A DNA stretch of 64,000 bases, from the NCBI GenBank assembly GCA_963812675.1, contig CAWEWR010000006.1, forward strand, positions 295,909 through 359,908, given 5' to 3'. A program made the position numbers and the translations under genes. This document shows, piece after piece, positions 33,503 through 43,800 of this stretch. This DNA is from AP-15 sp963812675 (GTDB lineage Bacteria; Pseudomonadota; Alphaproteobacteria; ATCC43930; CGMCC-115725). The first letter of the stretch is position 1, and each line of letters starts with the position of its first letter. The notes under the pieces were generated by a model that did not search any database, had not been told where the DNA came from, and was given only the letters and a program-made list of their open reading frames with translations.

Positions 33503-35346
33503 TCATTCGAATGCCGTCTATAGAAATCCGCGCGCGTCCGAAATGCTTCGATACCGCCCTCCATCACGCCCGTGATCGCAGCTACCGTTTTCGGATGGTC
33601 AAGCGGCTCGGCGTGCATGACAAAGCCACGGCGCCCATTCGATCCGAGCCGCGCGACACGCGCGGCCTCACCCAGAACCGGTATGTTTGCGTTGTGTGTG
33701 GTAAAGAGGATCTGACCCTTGGCGGACCGCTTTCTGATTGCGCCGATCAAAGTCTCGACGATGAAGGCGTTGTCCAGATGATCCTCGGGCTGATCAACGA
33801 TCAAAACGCGATCAGGATTTTGCAGCAAGATTGACAGGACGACTGTACAGCGCTGCCCCACAGACACGCTGTCCATCGGCTTAAAGTCCGCGCCATCGAG
33901 CAATTCGAAATCGACCGCGTCTTCCAGAGCGATACTGATTATGTTGTCGCTGCCGCCAGCCCGCAGCTGGGCTGCAATCCGTTCGGCGCGATCCAGGCTG
34001 ATCTTCGCCGTTTTGCTGATAAATTGGACGTCGTTGGCTTCAACGGCCTCTATCAATTCGCGAGGCGTCATAGTGACGACTATGGCCCTGGCGAGTTCAT
34101 TATACCTCAGCCCGCTGCCGCGCAGCACGTTGATTACCGCGCCGACAAATTCGCTGACCTGAGCCGCCTGCCGGACCCTCACGCGGATAAACGGCGACAA
34201 ATTGCTCGTCAGCAGCTTGGCGATGCGCTGTCGCTCCGCACACCGCGCTTCCCGCAGGGCATCGAGCTCGTCGAGCAGGGCGCGGCGCTGCTTCTGTACC
34301 CGTCCAGCCCGCTCCAGCCTTTGGCCCACCAAAGCCTTCAGCGCTTCCAGCTGGGTCGATTTCTCCCTCAAACCGGCCAATTGCCGGGCCGCGGCGCCGG
34401 CACCCTCCTTGAGACCTTCGACCTCTCGCCGGATGGCCCGCGCCTGCTCTTCCAGCGGCGCACGCTCTTTCTCGACCGCTCGGATCGACGCTTCGATGTC
34501 CTCTACGGACGCGGCGAGCAGGTCGTGCGCGGAATTGATATGTCTCTCCGCTTGGGCGAGCTTAAGCCGAACCGGTTGAAGTATGTCGGTTGCGCCGGCC
34601 GACCTCGGCCAATCATCGAGCGAGAAGCCGAAGACTTTGACCCCCTCCGTCTCATCGCGATAATTTTTCGTGGTTTCCAACGCGCGACGCAAAGCATCGC
34701 CTCTGACAGCCAAATTCGCGCTCTGGGCAGCTAGTCCCTCAAGCTGCTTCTGCTTCGCATCCAGAAGCGATGAGCTCTTCGAAATTTCCGCGGCGCGTGC
34801 CTCGGCGCGGTTCAGCTCGACGACGATACTCTCCGAACCGGCTAACCGCTCGCTGATCTCATCCGCTTCGCGCAATAGGCTAAACACCTCGGTCGTCAAC
34901 GAGCGTATTTGCGTAACAAGCCTGCGTTCCTCGGAACGCTGCACCGAGCTCGCCGGCAGAAACAAATCGACAATGTTCAACCGGCCCCGACTACTCAGGC
35001 CGACCAACTCCAGGTTGTTCTGCGAGAAAATCAGGGGGCGCGAGAGCCCTGGTTCCAGCCCCTCGGGCTCGGCGTTCGCCGCCCGCGAGATATCGATGTC
35101 GTTTTCTCCATCTTCGATCGAGAGCGTAACCTGACCATCTTGCAGAACCGACAACGCTTGTTCTCGCGAGCGTTTCTGATCTTCCTCGTCCGCCGATCCG
35201 GGTTGGTCGAAACAATACCGGATCAGCTCGATAACCGATGATTTGCCGGTGCCGCGCCCGCCGATCAGCACGTTTAGCCCCGGCTCAAACCGGAGGTCCA
35301 AACCATCGAGAAAGCCGCCCTCGACCTGCATCCGCCTGACGATCAC
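33499..35346 (-). CDS. SMC/RecF-like AAA ATPase with coiled coil
   Basis: A 615-residue ATPase. Walker A is GGRGTGKSS (residues 28-36). Residues about 130-380 are heptad-rich coiled coil (ERRLVTQIRSLTTEVFSLLREADE..., KERAPLEEQARAIRREVEGLKEG...). The signature-like motif is SVGQRCTVVLS, Walker B is VLIVDQPEDHLDN and a switch motif is FTTHNANIPV. This matches stand-alone RecF/TrlF-type ATPases common in defence loci, which sense or move along nucleic acid. The GTG start has GAGAGG upstream. It heads a three-gene unit with the histidine kinase and receiver-kinase. No nuclease domain is attached. Confidence 0.85.
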   Translation of the reverse strand: MIVRRMQVEGGFLDGLDLRFEPGLNVLIGGRGTGKSSVIELIRYCFDQPGSADEEDQKRSREQALSVLQDGQVTLSIEDGENDIDISRAANAEPEGLEPGLSRPLIFSQNNLELVGLSSRGRLNIVDLFLPASSVQRSEERRLVTQIRSLTTEVFSLLREADEISERLAGSESIVVELNRAEARAAEISKSSSLLDAKQKQLEGLAAQSANLAVRGDALRRALETTKNYRDETEGVKVFGFSLDDWPRSAGATDILQPVRLKLAQAERHINSAHDLLAASVEDIEASIRAVEKERAPLEEQARAIRREVEGLKEGAGAAARQLAGLREKSTQLEALKALVGQRLERAGRVQKQRRALLDELDALREARCAERQRIAKLLTSNLSPFIRVRVRQAAQVSEFVGAVINVLRGSGLRYNELARAIVVTMTPRELIEAVEANDVQFISKTAKISLDRAERIAAQLRAGGSDNIISIALEDAVDFELLDGADFKPMDSVSVGQRCTVVLSILLQNPDRVLIVDQPEDHLDNAFIVETLIGAIRKRSAKGQILFTTHNANIPVLGEAARVARLGSNGRRGFVMHAEPLDHPKTVAAITGVMEGGIEAFRTRADFYRRHSNE

Positions 35347-35678
35347 CGGGCTACCTCTCCCTTACACCAGCATCCCATTCCCACCCAGACATGCTCCTCC
35401 AACCGATCAGCGTTCGCCTCTCCCGTCCCCGGCCTGCGGCGTAGCTTAGCATTTGGCGGAACGCTCGCTAACCCCAACCTTGGGGCCCTTCCTAAACGGC
35501 TGCTCAGGTGAAGGGTTTTCGGATGCCGGCTCGTCGTGACCTATCCGCGCGTGATGAAGGCCGGCGTCCGAAAGCCTCCCAGGGGGGAACCGGCGGGGGT
35601 TGGTTGGTAAGTCTGCCGTGACCAGGCTCGCGCCTCACCCCGCCATTCTCAGCAACTGCGGAAGCCGACCGCCGACAG
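35347..35678. other. Intergenic region with an inverted repeat
   Basis: No gene is supported. An inverted repeat, TTTTCGGATGCCGGC (35516-35530) and GCCGGCGTCCGAAAG (35560-35574), pairs at 13 of 15 positions. A smaller dyad CCCCAA/TTGGGG lies near 35473-35486. The region contains the promoter of the leftward ATPase operon and the end of the first terminase gene. Confidence 0.4.
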
Positions 35679-37199
35679 CTACGCCGGCTTCGGTGTCGGC
35701 GGATCGCGAAGCTCTTCGGCGAGCATTCTGTAATAACCGTAGAAGCCGCCCGGCTCTCGACTGGCGCCTTTGAACCAGTCGAGCATTTGGGCGGTCGAGT
35801 CGACTTGGTCGTCGTGCTTGGCGTTGGGGAAGGTGGACAGCTCGGCGAGGTATCGGGCGAGCCATGGCGCCTCTTCGGGCAGGTGCACGAAGCCGTTCTC
35901 GATCATTGCGGTCTGCGCGTGCATTCGCATGACCTTGTCCGACTGCGGGCGGTAGCGGGTGACGGCGTGGAGGCCGTCGGCGATCAGTTCCTGGATCAAT
36001 TGCGTGCCCGAGGCCTTGTCCTCGATCAATACGACCGAGGGGGCGAAGCGCTCGTATTGCTCGCGCACGGCGCGCTTCAATTCGGGATACTCCATGCGCC
36101 GGCGCAAGACGTTGATCAAATAGAGGTTCTTGCCCGCGACGCCCCAGCTCGTGCACACGCTGAAATCGCTGAGCTCGGTCGCCTTGTTGGCGGTGTCCCA
36201 GCTCTGCGCGATGCGCTCGAAGCGCGGCGGCAACTCGTCGGGCGCGTAGCGCCGGAACCAGGCCGCCTTGACGAGGCCGCCGCCCAATGGGGCAGGGGCC
36301 TGCTGGTACTGGCCGGCGAAATTGTATTCCCCGATCGTGCGGCGGATATGCGCGAGCACCGCATCGGGCTCGCGCTCCGGGTGCAACGCCTCGCCGCGGC
36401 GGCGCGCGAATTGTTGCGGGCCCAGCACCGTGTCGACGAGCAGCGCCTCGTCCTCCTCGGCGAATGCCGGGAAGCGCACGGTCTCCCACGCCTCCTGCGC
36501 CAGCACGTGGCCGGTGAGGTCGTCTTCCTGCAATCGGTGCATGATGAGGACGATCGCGCCGGTGAGCTTGTCGTTGAGACGGCTGTAGAGGGTGTGGTCG
36601 AACCAGTCGTTCGCCGCCTGGCGCTGGGTTTGCGACAATGCCTCCTCGGGCTTTAAGGGATCGTCGATGACGATGAGGTCGGCGCCGCGCCCGGTCAATA
36701 CGCCGCCGACCGAGGTGGCGAGGCGGCAGCCCTGCGCGGTCGTGTCAAATTCGGGCATCGCGGCGCGCAGCGGCGACAGGCGCGTCGGGAAGATCCTTTG
36801 GTACCAGTCGCTGGCGACGATATGCCGGCAATCGCGCGACAATTTGTCGGCGAGGTCCTGCGCATAGCTGACGCAGAGGATCTGCGCCGACGGGTCGTGC
36901 CCGAGACACCACGCCGGAAACGCGACCGAGGCGAGCAGCGACTTCAGGTGGCGCGGCGGCAGGTTGACGACGAGGCGGCGGATGGCGCCGGTGCGCACTG
37001 CGGTCAATTTGGCGGCGATGATTTCGATATGCCAGCTCATCGCGAAGCGGGTGCGCGGGTTGAGCTCACGAAAGGCGCGCGCGGCAAAGTCGTACCACAG
37101 GAATGCCGCACAAGAGTCGTGCCCGCGTCGCCGCAACGAGGGCGGCTCTGACGCATCGCGTATTAATTGCCACATCGCGCTTGCGATCGAAGGTGCCAA
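35679..37199 (-). CDS. Phage terminase large subunit (left copy)
   Basis: A 506-residue DNA-packaging motor. The ATPase has Walker A-like NLPPRHLKSLLAS and Walker B ADLIVIDDPL. The C-terminal nuclease has SWDTANKATELSDFSVCTSWG, IEDKASG and KHDDQVDSTAQML. From FRELNPRTRF onward it is nearly identical to the right copy at 43996, but its first ~45 residues are unrelated to that copy's. This suggests the 5' end was replaced where the copy joins the hsdM promoter region; the start is therefore uncertain. The extreme C-terminus also differs. No other phage structural gene is nearby, so it is probably a relic. Confidence 0.85.
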   Translation of the reverse strand: MAPSIASAMWQLIRDASEPPSLRRRGHDSCAAFLWYDFAARAFRELNPRTRFAMSWHIEIIAAKLTAVRTGAIRRLVVNLPPRHLKSLLASVAFPAWCLGHDPSAQILCVSYAQDLADKLSRDCRHIVASDWYQRIFPTRLSPLRAAMPEFDTTAQGCRLATSVGGVLTGRGADLIVIDDPLKPEEALSQTQRQAANDWFDHTLYSRLNDKLTGAIVLIMHRLQEDDLTGHVLAQEAWETVRFPAFAEEDEALLVDTVLGPQQFARRRGEALHPEREPDAVLAHIRRTIGEYNFAGQYQQAPAPLGGGLVKAAWFRRYAPDELPPRFERIAQSWDTANKATELSDFSVCTSWGVAGKNLYLINVLRRRMEYPELKRAVREQYERFAPSVVLIEDKASGTQLIQELIADGLHAVTRYRPQSDKVMRMHAQTAMIENGFVHLPEEAPWLARYLAELSTFPNAKHDDQVDSTAQMLDWFKGASREPGGFYGYYRMLAEELRDPPTPKPA

Positions 37200-37264
37200 C
37201 GATGCACCCTTGATTCACCTATCGTCCCTAAACCTAATTTACCGACGAATACCTGGGGGCACGC

Positions 37265-38839
37265 ATGGCAACGAGTAGCAAGACCAGAAACGGGCGGGAG
37301 ACGCCGAAACAATCGTTCGAGGCCACGTTGTGGGCTGCGGCCGACAAGCTGCGTGGCAATATGGATGCCGCCGAATACAAGCACGTCGCGCTCGGCCTCA
37401 TCTTCCTGAAATACATTTCCGACCGTTTCGAAGAGCGGCGCGCTCGCGCGCTCGATGATCCGGAGGAAGCGCCCCTCGTCGACGAGCGTGACCTCTACAT
37501 CGGCGACAACGTTTTCTGGGTGCCCGACAAGGCGCGGTGGGATTTCATTAAGGAGAACGCCACCAGCGTAGAGCCGACGATCGGCCAACTGCTCGATGAG
37601 GCCATGCTGCTGCTTGAAGCCGAGAACGCGAGCCTCAAAGGCGTGCTGACCAAGAATTACGCCCGGCCGGAACTCGACCAGATCCGGCTTGGCGAGGTCA
37701 TCAAGTTGTTCTCCGACCTCGCCTTCCGGGACGAGCACCACGGTGAGGACGTGCTCGGCCGCGTCTACGAATATTTCCTCGGCCAGTTCGCAATTGCCGA
37801 AGGCAAGCGCGGCGGCCAGTTTTATACGGCTGGCTCGGTCGTGCGCGTGCTGGTCGAGATGCTGCAGCCGTTCGAGGGCCGCGTCTACGACCCGTGCTGC
37901 GGCTCGGGCGGCATGTTCGTGCAGTCGGAGCGGTTCGTCGAGGCGCATAACGGTCGCCGCAACGATGTCTCGATCTTCGGCCAGGAATCGAACCCGACGA
38001 CCTGGCGCCTCGCGAAGATGAACCTCGCGATCCGCGGCATCGAGGCCAATCTTGGCCCGAAATGGGCCGACAGCTTCCACGAGGATCTGCACCCCGGCCT
38101 CAAGGCCGATTTCGTGCTCGCCAACCCGCCCTTCAACGACAGCGACTGGGGCGGCGAACGGCTGCGTTCAGGCGAGCGCTGGCGCTATGGCGTGCCGCCC
38201 GCTGGCAACGCCAATTTCGCCTGGGTGCAGCACTTTATCGACCATCAAGCGCCGCACGGTTACGCCGGGTTTGTGCTGGCCAACGGCTCGCTGTCGAGCC
38301 AGCAATCCGGCGAGGGCGAGATCCGCCGCGCGATCATCGAGGCCGACCTGGTCGACTGCATCGTCAGCCTGCCCGGCCAGCTGTTCTTCACGACGCAGAT
38401 CCCGGTCTCTTTGTGGTTCCTGACCCGCGACAAGTCGAACGGGCTCGTGCGCGCCGAGCGGCTGCGCGACCGCAGAGGCGAGACCCTGTTCATCGACGCC
38501 CGCAAGCTCGGCACGATGGAGACGCGCATTCTGCGAGTATTGAGCGATGCGGATGTCGCCAAGATCGCCGATGCCTACCACGCTTGGCGCGAGACCGGCG
38601 GCCGTTATGCGGACGACCCCGGCTTCTGCAAGTCAGCGACGACCGAGGAGATCGCCGCCCAAGGCCATGTCTTGACCGCCGGCCGATATGTCGGAACCGC
38701 AGCGGCGGAAGGCGACGAGGAGGCGTTTAACGAAAAGATGGAGCGGCTCCTCGCGAAATTGTGCCAGCAACAAGCTGAGGCTGCGAAGCTGGATGCGGCC
38801 ATCATTGCCAACCTTCGGGAGCTTGGGTGTGGCAACTGA
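37265..38839 (+). CDS. hsdM: Type I restriction-modification methyltransferase subunit
   Basis: A 524-residue N6-adenine methyltransferase. It has the N-terminal HsdM bundle (TLWAAADKLRGNMDAAEYKHVALGLIFLKYISDRFEERR), the SAM site VYDPCCGSGGMFVQSE (from residue 209) and the catalytic NPPFNDSDWGG (from residue 287). With HsdS it methylates the recognition site, and with HsdR it forms the restriction complex. The ATG at 37265 is 65 bases from the start of the opposite terminase gene. It overlaps hsdS by 11 bases. Confidence 0.97.
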   Translation: MATSSKTRNGRETPKQSFEATLWAAADKLRGNMDAAEYKHVALGLIFLKYISDRFEERRARALDDPEEAPLVDERDLYIGDNVFWVPDKARWDFIKENATSVEPTIGQLLDEAMLLLEAENASLKGVLTKNYARPELDQIRLGEVIKLFSDLAFRDEHHGEDVLGRVYEYFLGQFAIAEGKRGGQFYTAGSVVRVLVEMLQPFEGRVYDPCCGSGGMFVQSERFVEAHNGRRNDVSIFGQESNPTTWRLAKMNLAIRGIEANLGPKWADSFHEDLHPGLKADFVLANPPFNDSDWGGERLRSGERWRYGVPPAGNANFAWVQHFIDHQAPHGYAGFVLANGSLSSQQSGEGEIRRAIIEADLVDCIVSLPGQLFFTTQIPVSLWFLTRDKSNGLVRAERLRDRRGETLFIDARKLGTMETRILRVLSDADVAKIADAYHAWRETGGRYADDPGFCKSATTEEIAAQGHVLTAGRYVGTAAAEGDEEAFNEKMERLLAKLCQQQAEAAKLDAAIIANLRELGCGN

Positions 38840-40121
38840 TGGTAATGTTAAAACATTGGGCGATTATTTCACGCTCCAACGCGGGACCACCTACAACAGC
38901 CGGCTACTGGGACAGCCGGGACCAGTTCTGTTGGGACTTGCTACCATCCAACGCAACGGCGGATTTCGCAGAGACTCTCTTCGGACATACGGTGGGGAGT
39001 CCCCGGCCAAGCTGATGGTCGAGCCCGGGGAACTCTATCTCTCCTTAAAAGATGTGACCCAATCCGCAGATTTGCTCGGCGCAGTCGCAAGGCTGCCGCA
39101 TGATCATCCTTCCGGCAGATTGACCCAAGACACGGTCAAACTAGCTCCAAAATTCGAAGGGGTGCCGCAGGGCTATCTTTATTGGTTGCTTCGAACTCCG
39201 CTGTACAGAGACTACTGTCGAGCACACGCAACAGGGACGACCAACCTGGGTTTGGCTCGTGAGGATTTCCTTTCCTTTCCTGCTCCGCAACCTACGCCGA
39301 CGCAGCTCCGGATGGTTCAAGTCCTGAATGCACTGGAAGATAAGATCGAGACGAACCGGCGGATGGCGGAGACGCTTGAGGCGATGGCGCGGGCGCTGTT
39401 CCTGAGCTGGTTTGTAGATTTCGAGCCCGTCCGCGCCAAGGCCGACGGCCGTCCGATTGGCGTCCCCGATGACCTCGCCGCCCTCTTCCCCGACCGTTTT
39501 GAGGAGGACGGGTTACCAACCGGATGGCGTCTTACTACTCTTGACGAGGTCTGTCATCTTAATCCTGAAAGCTGGACCCGTAACAATAGACCGGATGTTA
39601 TCGAGTATGTTGACCTCGCAAATACGAAATCTGGCATTATTGAAGCAACGCAGATATTCAGTCGAGATGCCGCGCCAAGTAGAGCGCAGCGTGTACTTCG
39701 TTGTGGGGACACCATCGTGGGCACGGTTCGACCTGGTAATAACTCTTATGCCCAGGTGGCTATCGATGGGTTGACTGGCAGTACGGGCTTTGCCGTGCTC
39801 CGACCTAAGCGACCAGAATTCGTCTCTTTCGTTTACTTGATAGCGACGGCGGCCAGCAATATTGAAGCGCTCGCCCAGCTCGCCGATGGCGCCGCCTACC
39901 CCGCCGTGAGGTCAGAGGTGGTATTACAGACGCCTTTACCTCTGCCCGATGATCGTCGTGTCTTGAAGAGGTTTTCTGGGGCGGTTGACCCGTTGATGTC
40001 TCGCCGGCGCATGGCGCTGGTCAACAGTGAAACGCTTGAAGCGACCCGAGACATGCTCCTCCCCAAGCTAATCTCCGGCGAACTTCGCATCGCCGACGCC
40101 GAGCGCATCTCCGTCGCCTGA
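38829..40121 (+). CDS. hsdS: Type I restriction-modification specificity subunit
   Basis: A 430-residue HsdS with two target-recognition domains: residues about 1-155 (TLGDYFTLQRGTTYNSRL...) and 225-375 (LTTLDEVCHLNPESW...). Each is followed by a conserved helical spacer (LRMVQVLNALEDKIETNRRMAETLEAMARALFLSWFVDFEPVRAK and the terminal LVNSETLEATRDMLLPKLISGEL). It determines the bipartite DNA target. The GTG at 38829, with GGGAG upstream, overlaps the hsdM stop by 11 bases. The base composition of the first recognition domain is less GC-rich than hsdM, as expected for exchanged specificity domains. Confidence 0.93.
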   Translation: MATDGNVKTLGDYFTLQRGTTYNSRLLGQPGPVLLGLATIQRNGGFRRDSLRTYGGESPAKLMVEPGELYLSLKDVTQSADLLGAVARLPHDHPSGRLTQDTVKLAPKFEGVPQGYLYWLLRTPLYRDYCRAHATGTTNLGLAREDFLSFPAPQPTPTQLRMVQVLNALEDKIETNRRMAETLEAMARALFLSWFVDFEPVRAKADGRPIGVPDDLAALFPDRFEEDGLPTGWRLTTLDEVCHLNPESWTRNNRPDVIEYVDLANTKSGIIEATQIFSRDAAPSRAQRVLRCGDTIVGTVRPGNNSYAQVAIDGLTGSTGFAVLRPKRPEFVSFVYLIATAASNIEALAQLADGAAYPAVRSEVVLQTPLPLPDDRRVLKRFSGAVDPLMSRRRMALVNSETLEATRDMLLPKLISGELRIADAERISVA

Positions 40122-40123
40122 CC

Positions 40124-40813
40124 ATGCCGTACATGCTCCAGATGCTGCGGGCGCTGATGCAGGAGCATCCGGACCGGGCAGAACGTTTGCGCGTGCATGT
40201 CGAGGCGTTGGAGGCCAGCATCGAGGGTCAGCCGGCGTTCTGCCTTCAAAACGTGCGGACCTTGTTCGAGGCGGCGCATGCGACGATCGCTCCGCAACTG
40301 GGGGTGACATTCGGGAAAAGCAGCGGCTTCCCCGGTCGTATGCGCAGTGTGATCGAGAAGATGGACTTCTCGATTACCGATCATCCGGACGCCACCAAGA
40401 TACATGCGACGATCACCGCCTTGCTGAAGGGCATCGACGACACAGCGGTTGCGCTGGCGGATCTCAGCAACATTCCCAATATGCGTCATGGCGGCTCGCT
40501 TGATTGGGGCACGCTCGAACGCCAGCACGCGTTGATGCTCGGCGGATTGTGCGACGCGCTGGTGAGCTTCCTATTCGGTGTCGCCTGGCGGCGCCCGGCG
40601 GCAGGGGCGACAGCGCCGGGGCCCGATCGCTACGAGGATTTCGCGGCATTCAATACCTGGCTCGACGACGAGCACGAGAACGTGGAAATCGCCGGTTCGC
40701 TGTTCCTGCCGAGCAAAATCCTGTACCTGCTGGACACCACACAGTACGAGGCCGTGCGGATGGATTGGGAGGCCCAGCAGGCGATCAACGTCGCCGGTCG
40801 GGAGGCTCAGTGA
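40124..40813 (+). CDS. Abortive-infection-like protein inside the type I RM operon
   Basis: A 229-residue soluble helical protein. The central stretch AFCLQNVRTLFEAAHATIAPQLG followed by TALLKGIDDTAVALADLSNIPNMRHGGSLDWGTLERQHALMLGGLCDALVSFLFG resembles the Abi_C-type domain of abortive infection proteins (a conserved RNxxGxxHG-like turn between helices, here MRHGGSLDWG). It starts two bases after hsdS and its stop overlaps the hsdR GTG, so expression is tied to the restriction enzyme. Function is unproven; it could be a back-up suicide effector triggered when restriction fails. Confidence 0.7.
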   Translation: MPYMLQMLRALMQEHPDRAERLRVHVEALEASIEGQPAFCLQNVRTLFEAAHATIAPQLGVTFGKSSGFPGRMRSVIEKMDFSITDHPDATKIHATITALLKGIDDTAVALADLSNIPNMRHGGSLDWGTLERQHALMLGGLCDALVSFLFGVAWRRPAAGATAPGPDRYEDFAAFNTWLDDEHENVEIAGSLFLPSKILYLLDTTQYEAVRMDWEAQQAINVAGREAQ

Positions 40814-43800
40814 CGGAATTCTACTCGATCGCCGAAACGCGAGCCGCCGGCTTCCGCGAGGAGGCCGTCGAGCTGGCAGCGTTGTCGTGGTTCGAGCTGA
40901 TTGGCTGGCGCAGCGTTCCGGGCGATTATCTGGCGCCTGGCGGGCCGAGCGGGGCGCGCTCCGACTATCGGCACGCGCTGCTGGAGCCCGAATTGCGCAG
41001 CGCGCTGGCGACACTGAACCCGGATGCGGCGCCGGCGACGATCGACGCGGCGGTACGCACCGTGCTGGCGGTGCCGAGCCAGGATTTGCTTGAAAACAAC
41101 CGCGCCTTTCACCCACTGCTGGCCTCGGGCGTCCCGGTCGAGATTACCGATAAGGGGGAACGCCGCACCGTCGGACTGCGCCTTCTTGACCGCGTCAACC
41201 CGCGCGCCAACCGGCTGCTGGTCGCCAATCAGTTCATCGTCCGAGGCGAGCGGGAGGCGGTCCGCGCCGACATCGCCGTCTTCGTCAACGGCTTGCCTCT
41301 GGCGGTTCTGGAATTGAAGAGCCCCGCCGACACGCAGGCGACGCTCGAACGGGCCTACACCCAACTGCAGAACTACAAGGCCAAGGCGCCCGAGCTGATG
41401 CGCTGCAACCAGGTTCTGGTGATCAGCGATGGGATCGAGGCTCGGATCGGCTCATTGACTTCCGGGATCGACCGCTTCGGGCCATGGCGCACGATCGACG
41501 GCGAGAGCGACGACGATGACGGGCGCGCCGAGCTCGAAGTGCTGATCCGCGGCGTCTTCGCGCCCGAGCGCTTTCTCGACCTGATCGTCGATTATGTGGC
41601 GTTCGAGATTGAGGACGGCGTCGTCAAATCGAAGAAGCTCGCCGGCTATCATCAGTTCCATGCGGTGCGCAAGGCACTGGCCTCGACGGTGCGCGCCGCC
41701 GGCGTCCGCGGCGGACGCAAGGGTGGGGTCATCTGGCATACGCAAGGCTCGGGCAAGTCGCTGACGATGCTGTTCTTCGTGCGCCAGCTTCAGCTATCCC
41801 GCGAGCTGAAGAACCCGACCATCGTCATCGAGACCGACCGCAACGACCTTGACGATCAGCTGTTCGGCACGTTCTGCGCGCATGGCTCGGCGTTGCGCAT
41901 CACGCCGCGTCAGGCCGACAGCGCGGCCGAGATGCGCCAATTGCTCAAGGTCGATATCGGCGGTATCGCCTTCACCTCGATCCAGAAATTCCGCGGCGCG
42001 GATGGCGGCCACCCGATTTTAACCGACCGCAGCAATGTCATCGTCATCGCTGACGAGGCGCACCGGACTCAGTATGGGCTCGGCCGGCGCTTCATTGTCG
42101 GCGAGGCGGCGGTACACGAGCAGGTCGGGTTTGCCGCCTATTTGCGCCAAGCTTTGCCCAACGCCACATTCGTCGGCTTCACTGGAACGCCGATCGACTT
42201 GCACGACCGCAGCACCGAAGGCGTCTTCGGAGAAATCGTCGACACCTACGACATGAGCCAGGCCGTCGCCGACAAGGCGACGGTGCCGATTCACTACACC
42301 GCCCGGCTCGCCAAGCTCCATCTGCGCCTCTCCGACGAGGAGCGCGAGCAAATGGACGCGCTCGCAGAGGAGCTGACGGAGGGGGACGAAACCGCCGTTG
42401 AACGCGGCAAGGGAAAGCTCACCCGCTTCGAGGAAGTGGTCGGCGCACCGGAGCGCGTTGCCGAGATCGCTGCAGATATCGTCGCGCATTTCGAGCAGCG
42501 GCGCGAGGCGATGGCGGGCGGCAAGGGCATGGTCGTCGCGATCAGCCGCCGCGTTGCCGTCGACCTCTACGACCAGATCGAGGTGCTGCGCCCAGATTGG
42601 GTCTCGGCCGATCCGCAAGACGACGCTGTCGGCCTGTTAAAGGTGGTCATTACTGGCAACGGCAACGAGGACCCGCCGGCCCTGCAACCCCATCTGCGCA
42701 GCAAACGGCGCCGTGAGGCCATTGCCGAAAAATTCAAAAATCCGGATTCGGGCTTCGATCTGGTGATCGTTCGCGACATGTGGCTGACCGGCTTCGACGC
42801 CCCGTCATTACACACGCTCTATATCGACAAGCCGATGCGCGGGCACGGGCTGATGCAGGCGATAGCGCGCGTCAATCGGGTGTGGGGTGACAAGCCCGGC
42901 GGTCTCGTCGTCGATTACCTCGGCATCGGCGCAGAGTTGCGCGAGGCATTGGCGCAATACAGCGACCGTGACCGCCACCAGATTCGCCTCGACCTGGACG
43001 AGGCGGTCCGCCAGACATTGATGCGTCTGGAAAGTGCCGAGGCGCTGCTCGGCGGCGCGCCGTGGCGCTCATTCTTCGGCGAACGACCGGCCGGGCGGCT
43101 TACGGTGTTGAAGCGCTGTCTCGAAAGCGTGTTGACGGGCGGCCTCCGCGACGAGTTTCTGAAAACGGCGACCGAACTCGAAACCGCCTATGCGCTGGCG
43201 GCTGGTGACGAGCGGATGACCGCGCGTCACGACGAGATCGCTTTGATAGCAGTGATGCGCGCCAACCTTATCAAGTACACATCGAGCAGCGGGCGCGGCC
43301 GAAGCGGCGTCGAGCAGCAGCTTCGCCAGCTACTGTCGCGCGCGGTGATGGCCGACGGCATTCTCGACGTGTTCAAATCCGCCGGTCTCGATGAGCCGAA
43401 CCTGTCGGTCCTTTCCGAGGAGTTTCTTGCGGAGGTCGGCCAGACCAAGGAAAAGAGCCTGGCCGTGGAAACGCTCCGGCGGCTGCTTGCCGGAGAGATC
43501 ATGGCTCGCGAACGGACCAATATCGTTGTCGCCCGCAAGCTGAGCGAGCGCCTCGACGACACCTTGCGCAAGTACCACAACCGAGCCGTCGACAGTGTCC
43601 AGGTGATCGAGGAACTCATCGCCTTGGCAAAGGACATCAGCGCCGAGACAACCAGAGGCGCAGAACTAGGCTTGAACGGCGAGGAACTAGCTTTTTACGA
43701 CGCGCTGGCCGAAAACGGCTCGGCGCGCGACCTGATGGCGCACGAGCAGCTGCGGCTGTTAGCGCAAATCCTGGTCCAAACGATCCGGGGCTCAGCGACG

